DNA of 64,000 nt from Rariloculus sp965263005 (GTDB taxonomy: Bacteria > Pseudomonadota > Gammaproteobacteria > Steroidobacterales > Rariloculaceae), in the NCBI RefSeq assembly GCF_965263005.1, contig NZ_OZ253579.1, positions 4,092,001 to 4,156,000 of the forward strand. Reading direction: 5' to 3'. Numbering within the stretch: the stretch's first letter is position 1; every line of letters begins with the position of its first letter. Below, one piece after another: positions 25,829 to 34,270 of the stretch. A model generated the notes under the pieces. That model was not told the origin of the DNA, made no database searches, and saw only the letters and a program-made list of their open reading frames with translations. The position numbers were made by a program, and so were the translations under genes.

Positions 25829-26557
25829 TCAAGGCTCGTCGCCTCCGGCGGGGAGCGCGTCCCAGAGCGCGGGACCGTCGCGTTGACTTCGAATACGAGC
25901 GAGTATCGCCTCGTGCGCAGCCTCCTCATCAGCCGACGCCCGCAGTACCGTGAGCACGAGACCCGCACGCTTGACGGGTGCGAATTCCGCTTTGTCCGTG
26001 TGCGCTGCGTCGTCGTCCGTGTCGAGCGACAGACTGACCTGCGCGCCGGTCATTATCAGGTAGATCTCGGCCAGGATCTGCGCGTCGAGCAACGCCCCAT
26101 GCAGCTCGCGCCTGGAATTGTCCACACCGTAACGCTTGGCCAGCGCATCGAGGCTGTTTGCCTGACCCGGGTGCATGCGCCGCGCCAGCGAAAGCGTATC
26201 CAGGACGTCGCAGCAGCTTCCGATATCGCCAGGCGCATCGGGTACCCGCCGCAGCTCGTGATTGATGAACCCGACGTCGAACTCGGCGTTGTGTATGACG
26301 AGCTCGGCGCCGCGCACGAATTCGAGGAACTCGGCAGCGATGTCGCCGAAATGCGGCTGCGTGGCCAGAAACTCGTCGCCTATGCCGTGGACTTCCAGAG
26401 CCCCGGCTTCCACGGTTCGGCCCGGGTTGACGTAACGCTGAAACGTCCTTCCCGTGGCGCGGCGGTTGACGAGCTCGACGCAGCCGATCTCGATGATCCG
26501 GTGGCCCGCCGCGGGCTCCAGGCCCGTCGTTTCCGTATCAAGTACGACTTGCCGCAC
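25829..26557 (-). CDS. dnaQ: DNA polymerase III epsilon subunit (proofreading exonuclease)
   Basis: 242 residues. The 3'-5' exonuclease motifs are present: Exo I LDTETTGL (Asp7, Glu9), Exo II NAEFDVGFINHEL, and Exo III HGALLDAQILAEIYL with the catalytic His and Asp. It proofreads within the replicative polymerase core, bound to DnaE. The start is GTG (26557), 20 bases inside the 3' end of rnhA, so translation is probably coupled. The methyltransferase-rnhA-dnaQ order is conserved in gammaproteobacteria. Confidence 0.92.
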   Translation of the reverse strand: MRQVVLDTETTGLEPAAGHRIIEIGCVELVNRRATGRTFQRYVNPGRTVEAGALEVHGIGDEFLATQPHFGDIAAEFLEFVRGAELVIHNAEFDVGFINHELRRVPDAPGDIGSCCDVLDTLSLARRMHPGQANSLDALAKRYGVDNSRRELHGALLDAQILAEIYLIMTGAQVSLSLDTDDDAAHTDKAEFAPVKRAGLVLTVLRASADEEAAHEAILARIRSQRDGPALWDALPAGGDEP

Positions 26558-26981
26558 GGTCCAGTCCTTGATTGGCCAGCCTGTCGGCGCGCTCGTTGCC
26601 GGGGTGTCCGGCGTGCCCCTTGACCCAGTGCCAGGACACGTCGTGCCTGTCTGTCAGGGACGCGAGCTCGCGCCATAGATCCTGGTTCTTGACGGGTTTG
26701 CGGTCGGCCGTGCGCCAGCCGCGCTGACGCCAGTTCTCAAGCCACTCGGTAATCCCGTTCCTGACATAGGTCGAATCGGTAAAGACTCGAACCCGGCATT
26801 TCTCGTTCAGCGCTTCCAATGCGCGGATCGCGGCGGTCATCTCCATTCGATTGTTTGTCGTAGCGGGTTCTCCGCCGCAAAGCTCCTTGACTCGTTCGTT
26901 GAACCGCAACACGACGCCCCAGCCGCCCGGACCGGGGTTGCCGCGGCAGGCGCCGTCCGTAAACGCCTCGACTTCCTTCAT
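26538..26981 (-). CDS. rnhA: Ribonuclease HI
   Basis: 147 residues from the ATG at 26981. The active-site acidic residues are visible in FTDGACRGNPGPGGWG (Asp9), NNRMEMTAAI (Glu), VFTDSTYVRNGI (Asp) and the C-terminal GHAGHPGNERADRLAN (His loop and Asp). It degrades RNA in RNA/DNA hybrids, including primers and R-loops. Its start overlaps the stop of the upstream methyltransferase as ATGA, and its end overlaps dnaQ, making a tightly coupled three-gene operon. Confidence 0.93.
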   Translation of the reverse strand: MKEVEAFTDGACRGNPGPGGWGVVLRFNERVKELCGGEPATTNNRMEMTAAIRALEALNEKCRVRVFTDSTYVRNGITEWLENWRQRGWRTADRKPVKNQDLWRELASLTDRHDVSWHWVKGHAGHPGNERADRLANQGLDRAASRT

Positions 26982-27721
26982 CCGCAACCGCGAGTGCGCG
27001 AGGCGCGCGTCGTGGGCTCGACCAGGCCTCCGACCGCCCTGAGCCGCGGGCGCTTCCAGGCCGGACGGATCGGTGTCAATCGCTGTACTCGCTTTTGCGC
27101 GCACAGCATATAGCTGCCGGCCAGAAACGGGAGCCAGCGTTGCGCCCATCGCTCGCTTGGAAACGTCCCGAGCCGCCTGATCTGCTCGAACGGGAGCGTG
27201 TGGCAATAGGGCGTTACCGACTCGACGTCGAAGCTCAGAAGCGTGAGCCAATCACGCAGGCGCCGTTCACGAATCATGTACCGATGGCCATGCGGATAGC
27301 CGTCACGCGACAGCAGATGACGCAGTCCCCACAGTCCGCTCGGAACGAAACCAAGCACGATGAGATGGCCGTCTGCGCGCAGAATGCGGTCCGACTCGCG
27401 CAGCAATGCATGCGGCGACTCCGACAGTTCGAGCGTATGCGGCAGAAACACCGCATCGATCGAATCCGTCGCGACGGAGAGTTGCGCCGCAGCGCTGACG
27501 AAATCCGCGCCGGCATCGTCGGCGCCCAAGCCGAGCAACGATTTGCGTTGGGTTCTCGCGTAAGGCAGAAAAGCGTCGCGGCCTCCCCAGCCACCGATCT
27601 GCAGAAACTGTTCGCCGAAGACACGATCCAGCGCTTGCCGCACCAGGCGCTGCTCGTTCGCGAGGCAACGCCGGCCGAGCGCCGTCGCAAACCAGGCTGT
27701 CGCTGCCGTAGGTGCTTCCAC
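26978..27721 (-). CDS. YafS-like SAM-dependent methyltransferase
   Basis: 247 residues, class I methyltransferase fold as found next to rnhA/dnaQ in many gammaproteobacteria (YafS). The SAM-binding region is degenerate at the sequence level (FLQIGGWGGRDAFL), followed by the VFLPHTLELSESPHALLRES motif that replaces the usual motif after strand 4, and ILRADGHLIVLGFVPSGLWG. The substrate is unknown. The start is GTG at 27721, 3 bases from the end of repeat B2, whose GGGACAC end is the only Shine-Dalgarno-like sequence before it. Confidence 0.75.
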   Translation of the reverse strand: MEAPTAATAWFATALGRRCLANEQRLVRQALDRVFGEQFLQIGGWGGRDAFLPYARTQRKSLLGLGADDAGADFVSAAAQLSVATDSIDAVFLPHTLELSESPHALLRESDRILRADGHLIVLGFVPSGLWGLRHLLSRDGYPHGHRYMIRERRLRDWLTLLSFDVESVTPYCHTLPFEQIRRLGTFPSERWAQRWLPFLAGSYMLCAQKRVQRLTPIRPAWKRPRLRAVGGLVEPTTRASRTRGCG

Positions 27722-27724
27722 CCG

Positions 27725-27996
27725 GTGTCCCGTCCCACAAATGGTTGCGCATTCAGAGCTGGCAGAACGCGTCAGTACGAGGCGCGCCCCGAGATAATAT
27801 CGGGTATATCGGCAAGGAGTGCAACGCCGTACCGGCGCGTTCCGCCAACGTCCGGCCGCCCTCCCCCGGGCAGGGCTTGCGGCCTGGACTGCCGCTTGTT
27901 CCGATTGTGGACGTCGCCCGGCCGAGCACCTAAGCTACCGTCCCGTACCGCAAACGGCGAGGCGCTGAACATGACGTTACTTGCGGGACGGGACAC
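27725..27996 (-). repeat. Family B element with terminal inverted repeats, copy B2
   Basis: 272 bases bounded by GTGTCCCGTCCCACAAAT and, on the other strand, GTGTCCCGTCCCGCAAGTAA. The interior TAATATCGGGTATATCGG and AAGGAGTGCAACGCCG matches B1; the middle third has diverged. One end lies 3 bases before the methyltransferase start codon, the other 23 bases before the fabI ATG. No coding capacity. Confidence 0.85.
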
Positions 27997-28019
27997 CAGG
28001 GCAGTCAGGGAACAACCGC

Positions 28020-28814
28020 ATGGGCTTTCTCGCGGGTAAGCGGGCTCTCGTGATCGGGCTCGCAAGCAATCGGTCGATCGCCTGGGGCATCGCTCAGGCC
28101 ATGCATCGGGAAGGCGCCGAGCTCGGCTTCAGTTATCAAACGGACAAGCTCGCCGACCGCGTCAGCAAGTTCGCGGTCAAGCTCGGCAGCGACATCGCGC
28201 TACCGCTCGACGTGAGCGACGATCGTCAGATCGACGCGTTCTTCGACAGGCTCGCCGCGCACTGGAACGGCTTCGACATTCTCGTTCATTCGGTCGCTTA
28301 CGCACCCGCCGACCAGCTCGACGGCCGCTACATCGATGCGGTCAACCGCGAAGGCTTCCGCATCGCTCACGATATCTCGAGCTACAGCTTCGCGGCGCTT
28401 GCCAGGCGGGCAGAACCCTTGATGGAAGGCCGCAGCGGCGCACTGCTGACCTTGAGCTATCTCGGCGCCGTGCGCGCGCTGCCGAATTACAACGTCATGG
28501 GCGTCGCCAAGGCCAGCCTCGAAGCGAACGTGCGCTTTCTCGCGCTCGATCTGGGCGCGAAGAATATTCGTGTCAATGCAATTTCCGCGGGACCGATACG
28601 CACGCTCGCCGCATCGGGGATCAAGGGGTTCAGACGCATTCTGGCTCGCGTCCGCGCCGACGCTCCCCTGAAGAGAAACGTCAGCATCGACGACGTCGGT
28701 AATGCGGCCGCGTTCCTGTGCTCGGATCTCGCCGCAGGCATCACGGGCCAGGTCGTCTATGTCGACGCCGGATACAGCATTGTCGGCCTGAGCCAGGGCC
28801 AGGATGCGCCGTAG
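28020..28814 (+). CDS. fabI: Enoyl-ACP reductase (NADH)
   Basis: 264 residues, short-chain dehydrogenase fold catalysing the last reduction of each fatty-acid elongation cycle. The N-terminal nucleotide-binding region GLASNRSIAWGIAQAM is the FabI form of the glycine-rich loop. The active site LSYLGAVRALPNYNVMGVAK has the paired tyrosines with Y-x6-K. NAISAGPIRTLAASGI and a C-terminal GQVVYVDAGYSIVG complete the family pattern. The ATG at 28020 has AGGGA 8 bases upstream. It stands alone between repeats B2 and A5. Confidence 0.93.
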   Translation: MGFLAGKRALVIGLASNRSIAWGIAQAMHREGAELGFSYQTDKLADRVSKFAVKLGSDIALPLDVSDDRQIDAFFDRLAAHWNGFDILVHSVAYAPADQLDGRYIDAVNREGFRIAHDISSYSFAALARRAEPLMEGRSGALLTLSYLGAVRALPNYNVMGVAKASLEANVRFLALDLGAKNIRVNAISAGPIRTLAASGIKGFRRILARVRADAPLKRNVSIDDVGNAAAFLCSDLAAGITGQVVYVDAGYSIVGLSQGQDAP

Positions 28815-28824
28815 CGCGCGCTGC

Positions 28825-29022
28825 CAGCAACCCGTGGCGAAAACCCCGCGTGGCACCGAGACCGGCGAGGCGCCTGCCTGACAAGGCGCGAGGAGCGAGA
28901 ATATTGAATATATTTGAGCGACGAGCAACGCAGCTCAGGCGGGATGCATCGCCGGTGGATCAGCCGTCTTCGGCGAGGCGGTCTTCCGCCCCATGCAGAG
29001 GGGCCTTTGCCACGGGCTGCTA
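28825..29022 (-). repeat. Family A intergenic inverted repeat, copy A5 (composite form)
   Basis: 198 bases. It carries both interior modules: the AATATT module of A1 (GCGAGGAGCGAGAATATTGA, then GACGAGCAACGCAG and GATGCATCGCCGG) and the GAGGCGGTCTTCCGCCCC module of A2/A4. The right arm, read on the minus strand, starts TAGCAGCCCGTGGCAAAGG; its TAG is the ppiD stop codon (29022-29020). The left arm lies 10 bases after the fabI stop, so the element fills the gap between two convergent genes. Confidence 0.85.
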
Positions 29023-30924
29023 GAAAAACTGAGGATTCAGAATCTCGTCAGGGATACGGACAGTCGCGCGGTCGACTACGCCCTCGACATAGTTCGAGAG
29101 CTCCAGCCCCGCGGCCTGCTCGGCCAACTCGCGTTGCCGCTCGTCCCGCGCCTCGCGCGGAATCGCCTCGGGCTCTCCTGGCTCCACGGCGGACAGCGAC
29201 AACACGGCGCGATTGCCGTTCGCCAGCGGTGCGAGCTCGCGAATGGGGCTTCCGGCCGCCGGCTGGCCGAGACCGAAAGCGACGGCGAGGATCTCCGTCG
29301 GCACGTCCGGGCTGGCGCGCTCAGTCCACATCGGCACGGTCCAGCGCCCGCCATGCTCCTCGGTGGCGGCCTGATCTTCAGCGCCGAGCTCGACCGCATC
29401 CATGAACGCGTCCGCCGCCTCGGCCACCAGGCCCTCGGCGGCCCTGCGCGCGAGCTCCGCCCTGATTTCCTCGGCCACAGCCTCAAGCGGTTGCGGCGCC
29501 GGAATCTCGTGGGCCGTCACCCGCAGAACGACGACATGGTCATCGGCTAGCTCGACCAATTCGCTGTTCGTGCCGCTCGACAGCCTCTCGGCATCGAACG
29601 CCGCCTGCACGACCGGAGCGCTGTTCTCGAATAGCGACAGGTCGCCGTTGCGCGGGAAAGCCATCGCGGTCTGAAGCGGCAGGCCCATCTCGGTCGCGAC
29701 CGTCGCAAGCGCGTCATAAGCGTCGAAAGCGAGGTCGGCGAGCTGGTTGGCCCGATCGAAGAACAGCGTCTCGGCGCGCTCGTCCTGGTACTGTGTGCGC
29801 AACTCGTCGCGGACCTCGTCAAACGTTTGCACGTCACCGGCCCTGACCTCGTCGAGACGCAGCACGTGATACCCGAAGTCGGACTCGACGACTTCGGAGA
29901 TCTCATCGACCTGCATCGCGAACAGCGCGTCCTCGAAAGGACCCTCCAAGGTACCGCGCGCGATCCAGCCGAGATCGCCGCCCTGCCCGCTCGTTCCGGC
30001 ATCGTCGGAGAGCTCTGCCGCAAGCGCGGCAAAATCCTCGCCGCCGCTCGCGCGCTCGAGCGCAGCGTCGGCTCGCGCACGCGCTTCGTCGGAGCCGCCC
30101 TCGCCGAGAGTGATCAGAATGTGCCGCACGCGGCGCTCTTCGTTCGTTGCAAAGCGATCCTGCTGCTCCTCGTAGTAGCGCCGGAGCGCGTCGTCGCTTG
30201 TGTCAACTTCCGCGGCGATGCTTGCGCGGCTGAGTTCGATGTATTCGAGGTCGACGGTCTCCTCGCTCATGTACAAAGCGCCATTGGCTGCATGGTGCTC
30301 GGTGACTGCGTCGTCCGTGATCTCGATCTGATCCAGGAAATCGTCGACGGAGAACAGCGCGTAGGCCACTTCGCGCCGTTCGTTGACGAGGCCGATATAG
30401 CGGCGAAACTCCGCGGGCGTCAGGAACGTTGTGTCGATGATGCCGCCCTGGAGCTCCTGCAATGCGAGTTGCCGCCGCTGCAGCGCTTCGAAGCCCGCAG
30501 GCGTCAACCCCTGGCCGCTCAACGTGGCCCGGTACACCTCCATCGAGAACTGTCCGCCGACCTGAAATGCGGTGAAGGCACGGATGGTGTCGCCAAGGCG
30601 TTGATCTGACACCGTGTAGCCCGCCTCTGCCGCGCGCTGTGTCAGCGCCTCGGTGCGCACGAGCTGATCCAGGACATTGCGCCTGAACTCGAGCCTCAGG
30701 TCCTCGGTCAGCTCGATTCGGTACAACTGCTGGTATTGGCTTTGCTGCTGTTGCAGTTCCTGCTCGAACGTGAAGATCGGGATGTCGGTGCCGTTGACCT
30801 TTGCCGCGAACGTCGTGCCCGTCAGCGAGAAGTCGACGCCGAAGAACACGAACGTGACCGCGATCAGGGCCAGAATCGCGACAGCCACGTAGCGACCGAT
30901 CGATTCCCGAAAACTTTGCAACAT
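29020..30924 (-). CDS. ppiD: Periplasmic folding chaperone/PPIase PpiD
   Basis: 634 residues, the usual PpiD length. A single N-terminal membrane anchor (about 12-31, VAVAILALIAVTFVFFGVDF) is followed by a SurA-N-like chaperone region and one parvulin domain from about 265 to 365 (RRVRHILITLGEGG, then GGDLGWIARGTLEGPFEDAL and FGYHVLRLDEV). It assists outer-membrane protein folding near the Sec translocon. It sits directly behind hupB and two tRNA genes, as in pseudomonads. Its stop codon is formed by the edge of repeat A5. Confidence 0.92.
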   Translation of the reverse strand: MLQSFRESIGRYVAVAILALIAVTFVFFGVDFSLTGTTFAAKVNGTDIPIFTFEQELQQQQSQYQQLYRIELTEDLRLEFRRNVLDQLVRTEALTQRAAEAGYTVSDQRLGDTIRAFTAFQVGGQFSMEVYRATLSGQGLTPAGFEALQRRQLALQELQGGIIDTTFLTPAEFRRYIGLVNERREVAYALFSVDDFLDQIEITDDAVTEHHAANGALYMSEETVDLEYIELSRASIAAEVDTSDDALRRYYEEQQDRFATNEERRVRHILITLGEGGSDEARARADAALERASGGEDFAALAAELSDDAGTSGQGGDLGWIARGTLEGPFEDALFAMQVDEISEVVESDFGYHVLRLDEVRAGDVQTFDEVRDELRTQYQDERAETLFFDRANQLADLAFDAYDALATVATEMGLPLQTAMAFPRNGDLSLFENSAPVVQAAFDAERLSSGTNSELVELADDHVVVLRVTAHEIPAPQPLEAVAEEIRAELARRAAEGLVAEAADAFMDAVELGAEDQAATEEHGGRWTVPMWTERASPDVPTEILAVAFGLGQPAAGSPIRELAPLANGNRAVLSLSAVEPGEPEAIPREARDERQRELAEQAAGLELSNYVEGVVDRATVRIPDEILNPQFF

Positions 30925-31002
30925 GATTCGCTCGCAAAAAACCGACAGGACAGACTCGCGTCCGCGTCAACGAAGCGGCAAGTCTGCCCTGTTCAGTCTA
31001 TC

Positions 31003-31079
31003 TGGCGGAGTGGACGGGACTCGAACCCGCGACCCCCGGCGTGACAGGCCGGTATTCTAACCAGCTGAACTACCACTCC
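31003..31079 (-). tRNA. tRNA-Asp (GTC)
   Basis: 77 bases including encoded CCA. On the minus strand the acceptor GGAGTGG pairs with CCACTCC, discriminator G; the anticodon loop CTGTCAC gives GTC; the T-arm is GCGGG/CCCGT with one wobble pair. It follows tRNA-Val by 11 bases and is probably co-transcribed with it. Confidence 0.95.
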
Positions 31080-31090
31080 GGCTCTTACTG

Positions 31091-31166
31091 TGGTGGGTGC
31101 TGAGGGGATCGAACCCCCGACCTTCGCCTTGTAAGGGCGACGCTCTCCCAGCTGAGCTAAGCACCC
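31091..31166 (-). tRNA. tRNA-Val (TAC)
   Basis: 76 bases including encoded CCA. The acceptor GGGTGCT pairs with AGCACCC, the anticodon stem TCGCC/GGCGA encloses CTTACAA (anticodon TAC), and the T-arm is GGGGG/CCCTC. It lies 14 bases after hupB on the same strand, so may share its transcript. Confidence 0.95.
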
Positions 31167-31180
31167 CGGGACAGAGCCGG

Positions 31181-31453
31181 CTAATTTACGGCATTCCTCA
31201 ATGCCTTGCCAGCTTTGAATCCCGGTACGTTACTCGCCGCAATCTGAATCGCCTCTCCGGTCCTCGGATTACGCCCGCTTCGCGCTGCCCGATGCTTGAC
31301 ACTGAACGTGCCGAATCCCACCACCGAGACCTGTTGTCCGTCACCCAATGCCGAAGAAATGCTATCTACGACGGCATCCACTGCACGACTGGCATCGGCC
31401 TTGGAGAAATTCGTAGCGCTCGCTACGGCATCGATCAATTCAGCTTTGTTCAT
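31181..31453 (-). CDS. hupB: DNA-binding protein HU-beta
   Basis: 90-residue histone-like nucleoid protein that bends and compacts DNA. Starts MNKAELIDAVASATNFSKAD and carries the family signature VVGFGTFSVKHRAARSGRNP with GEAIQIAASNVPGFKAGKAL after it. AAGGG lies 7 bases before the ATG. It sits in the conserved lon-hupB-tRNA-ppiD order, with its own strong promoter upstream. Confidence 0.96.
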   Translation of the reverse strand: MNKAELIDAVASATNFSKADASRAVDAVVDSISSALGDGQQVSVVGFGTFSVKHRAARSGRNPRTGEAIQIAASNVPGFKAGKALRNAVN

Positions 31454-31594
31454 TAGTTATCCCTTACGCACTTTCACGACTTGTCAATAAACACAAACGC
31501 ACATGGCGTCCCCAAGATACAGTACCTCATCCGGAAGCGGTCGCAGTCTCCGCTTGGCCGGTTGGCGCACGCGCGAAACTTCGAGACAGGCGAT

Positions 31595-31624
31595 CTTATA
31601 CCAAGCAGGATTTTTGCGTGTCAA
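31595..31624 (-). promoter_or_regulatory. Sigma-70 promoter of hupB
   Basis: On the minus strand TTGACA (31624-31619) and TATAAG (31600-31595) with 18 bases between them, nearly consensus. It would give a leader of about 135 bases. A second TTGACA lies 28 bases before the hupB ATG, but its -10 would overlap the ribosome site. The rest of the 328-base gap between lon and hupB (31454-31781) shows no gene. Confidence 0.75.
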
Positions 31625-31781
31625 CCGGACGGAGTGTCCGATGTCAAAAATACGCGCTTGTCCGGCGCCTCCGGGCGAGGCTGCCGGCATGGCGCTGCAC
31701 TCCCTGAGGATATCCCCGAGTTAGCCCGCGGAGTGCGCCGTGTACTTTCGTTTTGGTGCATTCGCGACGGCAGACACCGCG

Positions 31782-34217
31782 CTAGTGCGGCAGAACGGCT
31801 TCGTTCTTGTCGCCGTCTTGCGGCGCCGACTCCCGTTCGCCGGCTGCCGCCTCGCTGGCATGCAGGTGTGGCCGATGTTGCAGTGCCAACTCGAACACCT
31901 CGTCAATCCACTTGACCGGAATGATCTTCAATTTGTCCTTGATGTTCTTCGGAATTTCCACCAGGTCCTTTTCATTGTCCGAGGGAATCAGCACCGTGTC
32001 GACGCCCCCTCTGTGGGCCGCTAGCAATTTCTCCTTCAAACCTCCGATCGGCAGCACCTCGCCGCGAAGCGTGATCTCTCCGGTCATGGCGAAATTCGAG
32101 CGCGCGGGAATCTTCGTCAGCGCGGAAACGAGTGCAGCGCACATTCCGATACCGGCTGACGGGCCATCCTTCGGTGTTGCGCCCTCTGGCACATGCACAT
32201 GGACGTCGAGCGTCTGCTGAAACTGCTCGTCGATCCCCAGCACGCCCGCCCGGCTGCGAACAACGGTCATCGCCGCCTGAACAGACTCCTGCATCACCTC
32301 GCCGAGTTGCCCGGTCTGGATGAGCTTCCCCTTGCCGGGCACGGTGGCCGCCTCGATGGTCAGCAGCTCGCCGCCAACCTCTGTCCAGGCCAGGCCGGTG
32401 ACCTGACCGATCTGATCGTTTTCCTCGGCTCGTCCGTAACGGAAGCGGCGAACGCCGAGGTACTTGCCGACGTTGCGATGATTGACGCGCAGAGTTTTCC
32501 TGCGGGGCCTGAGCAGCAGTTGCTTGACAACCTTGCGGCAGATCCTCGCGATCTCACGCTCAAGGTTCCTCACGCCGGCTTCGCGTGTGTAATAACGGAT
32601 AATGTCGATGAGGGCCGTATCGGAAATCGCAATCTCGCTCGTTTCCAGGCCGTTCTGACGCATCTGCTTCGGGTTCAGATAGCGCTTGGCGATATTGAGC
32701 TTCTCGTCCTCGGTGTAGCCGGGCAAGCGTATGACTTCCATTCGGTCCAACAGCGGCGGCGGAATGTTCAGGCTGTTGGCAGTGCACACGAACATGACTT
32801 CCGCAAGATCGAAGTCAACCTCCAGATAGTGATCGTTGAACGTCGAGTTCTGCTCGGGGTCGAGCACCTCGAGCAGAGCCGAGGACGGATCACCGCGGAA
32901 ATCCATTGACATCTTGTCGACTTCATCGAGCAGAAACAGCGGGTTGCGCACCTTGGCCTTGCCGAGATTCTGGATGATCTTGCCCGGCATCGAGCCGATG
33001 TAAGTTCTGCGATGACCGCGGATCTCGGCTTCGTCGCGTACGCCGCCGAGCGACATGCGCACGAACTTGCGGTTCGTAGCGCGCGCGATGCTCTGTCCGA
33101 GCGAAGTCTTGCCTACGCCCGGAGGTCCGACGAGACACAGAATCGGACCCTTGAGCTCCTTGACCCGTTGCTGGACAGCCAAATACTCGAGGATCCGTTC
33201 CTTGACCTTCTCAAGTCCATAGTGATCTTCCTCGAGCACTCGTTCGGCTTCCTTGAGATCTTCGTGGACCTTGGTGCGCTTTTTCCATGGGGCCTTGACG
33301 AGCCAGTCGACGTAGTTCCTGACGACCGTCGCTTCCGCCGACATCGGCGACATGAGCTTGAGCTTGTTGAGCTCGGAGCTTGCCTTCTCCTTGGCTTCCT
33401 TTGACATGCCGGCCGTCTTGATCTTCTGCTCGAGCTCCGCAAGCTCGTTCGGCGCCTCGTCCATGTCGCCGAGTTCTTTCTGAATGGCCTTCATTTGCTC
33501 ATTCAGGTAGTACTCTCGCTGACTCTTCTCCATCTGCTTCTTGACGCGTCCACGGATCCGCTTTTCGATCCGCAGCATATCGATCTCGCCATCGATCAGA
33601 CCCAGCACGTGCTCGAGGCGCGGGCGGACTGCCGAGATCTCGAGAATCTTCTGCTTCTCAGACAGTTTGAGCGCCATGTGGGCGGCCACGGTGTCGGTTA
33701 GCCGGCTAAAGGAGTCGATACCCGACAGCGACGTGAGAATCTCAGGCGGAATCTTCTTGTTCAGCTTGACGTACTGGTCGAATCTCGACACTACGGAGCG
33801 CGACAGCACGTCCATTTCGCGCTCGTCGCTGTCCTCGTTCTCGTCCTCGGCCTCGATCAGTGTCTCCGCCTCAGCCGAAAAGCAATCGCCGATCTCAAGA
33901 TCATGCAGCCTGGCTCGTGCGGCACCCTCTACGAGCACCTTGACCGTACCGTCCGGCAACTTGAGGAGCTGAAGAATCGAGGCCACGGTCCCGATCTGAT
34001 AGAGATCCGATTCGGTAGGCTCGTCGACGTCCGCCTTGGTCTGCGCGACAAGCAGGATCTCCTTCCCGGCGGCCATGGCCTGATCGAGCGCGGCGATGGA
34101 TTTTGCGCGCCCGACGAAAAGCGGAATAACCATGTGCGGGTACACGACGACGTCCCTGAGCGGCAGTATCGGCAGGCGCCCGCGGCTCACGAGATCAGAA
34201 CTGTCTGTTTCCATCAT
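31782..34217 (-). CDS. lon: ATP-dependent protease Lon
   Basis: 811 residues. The N-terminal substrate-binding domain begins LPILPLRDVVVYPHMVIPLF; the AAA+ module has Walker A GPPGVGKTS and Walker B FLLDEVDKM; the C-terminal serine-lysine protease domain has the catalytic serine in PKDGPSAGIGM. It degrades misfolded and regulatory proteins. The ATG at 34217 has GGGA 5 bases upstream, and a second ATG directly follows (34214); the frame extends ten codons further without a ribosome site. Downstream of clpX, as in most gammaproteobacteria. Confidence 0.96.
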   Translation of the reverse strand: MMETDSSDLVSRGRLPILPLRDVVVYPHMVIPLFVGRAKSIAALDQAMAAGKEILLVAQTKADVDEPTESDLYQIGTVASILQLLKLPDGTVKVLVEGAARARLHDLEIGDCFSAEAETLIEAEDENEDSDEREMDVLSRSVVSRFDQYVKLNKKIPPEILTSLSGIDSFSRLTDTVAAHMALKLSEKQKILEISAVRPRLEHVLGLIDGEIDMLRIEKRIRGRVKKQMEKSQREYYLNEQMKAIQKELGDMDEAPNELAELEQKIKTAGMSKEAKEKASSELNKLKLMSPMSAEATVVRNYVDWLVKAPWKKRTKVHEDLKEAERVLEEDHYGLEKVKERILEYLAVQQRVKELKGPILCLVGPPGVGKTSLGQSIARATNRKFVRMSLGGVRDEAEIRGHRRTYIGSMPGKIIQNLGKAKVRNPLFLLDEVDKMSMDFRGDPSSALLEVLDPEQNSTFNDHYLEVDFDLAEVMFVCTANSLNIPPPLLDRMEVIRLPGYTEDEKLNIAKRYLNPKQMRQNGLETSEIAISDTALIDIIRYYTREAGVRNLEREIARICRKVVKQLLLRPRRKTLRVNHRNVGKYLGVRRFRYGRAEENDQIGQVTGLAWTEVGGELLTIEAATVPGKGKLIQTGQLGEVMQESVQAAMTVVRSRAGVLGIDEQFQQTLDVHVHVPEGATPKDGPSAGIGMCAALVSALTKIPARSNFAMTGEITLRGEVLPIGGLKEKLLAAHRGGVDTVLIPSDNEKDLVEIPKNIKDKLKIIPVKWIDEVFELALQHRPHLHASEAAAGERESAPQDGDKNEAVLPH

Positions 34218-34270
34218 GAATTTCCCGAATGCTCGTCCGCACGACATCGCCTGCTGGCGTCCAGACTACA

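Noticed and set aside
9312..29022. Family A repeats as a CRISPR array
   Set aside because: Copies are kilobases apart, inverted relative to each other and lack regular spacers; no cas genes.
31455..31487. TTGACA 28 bases before hupB as its promoter
   Set aside because: The matching -10 would overlap the Shine-Dalgarno and give an almost leaderless message; the TTGACA/TATAAG pair at 31624-31595 is better.
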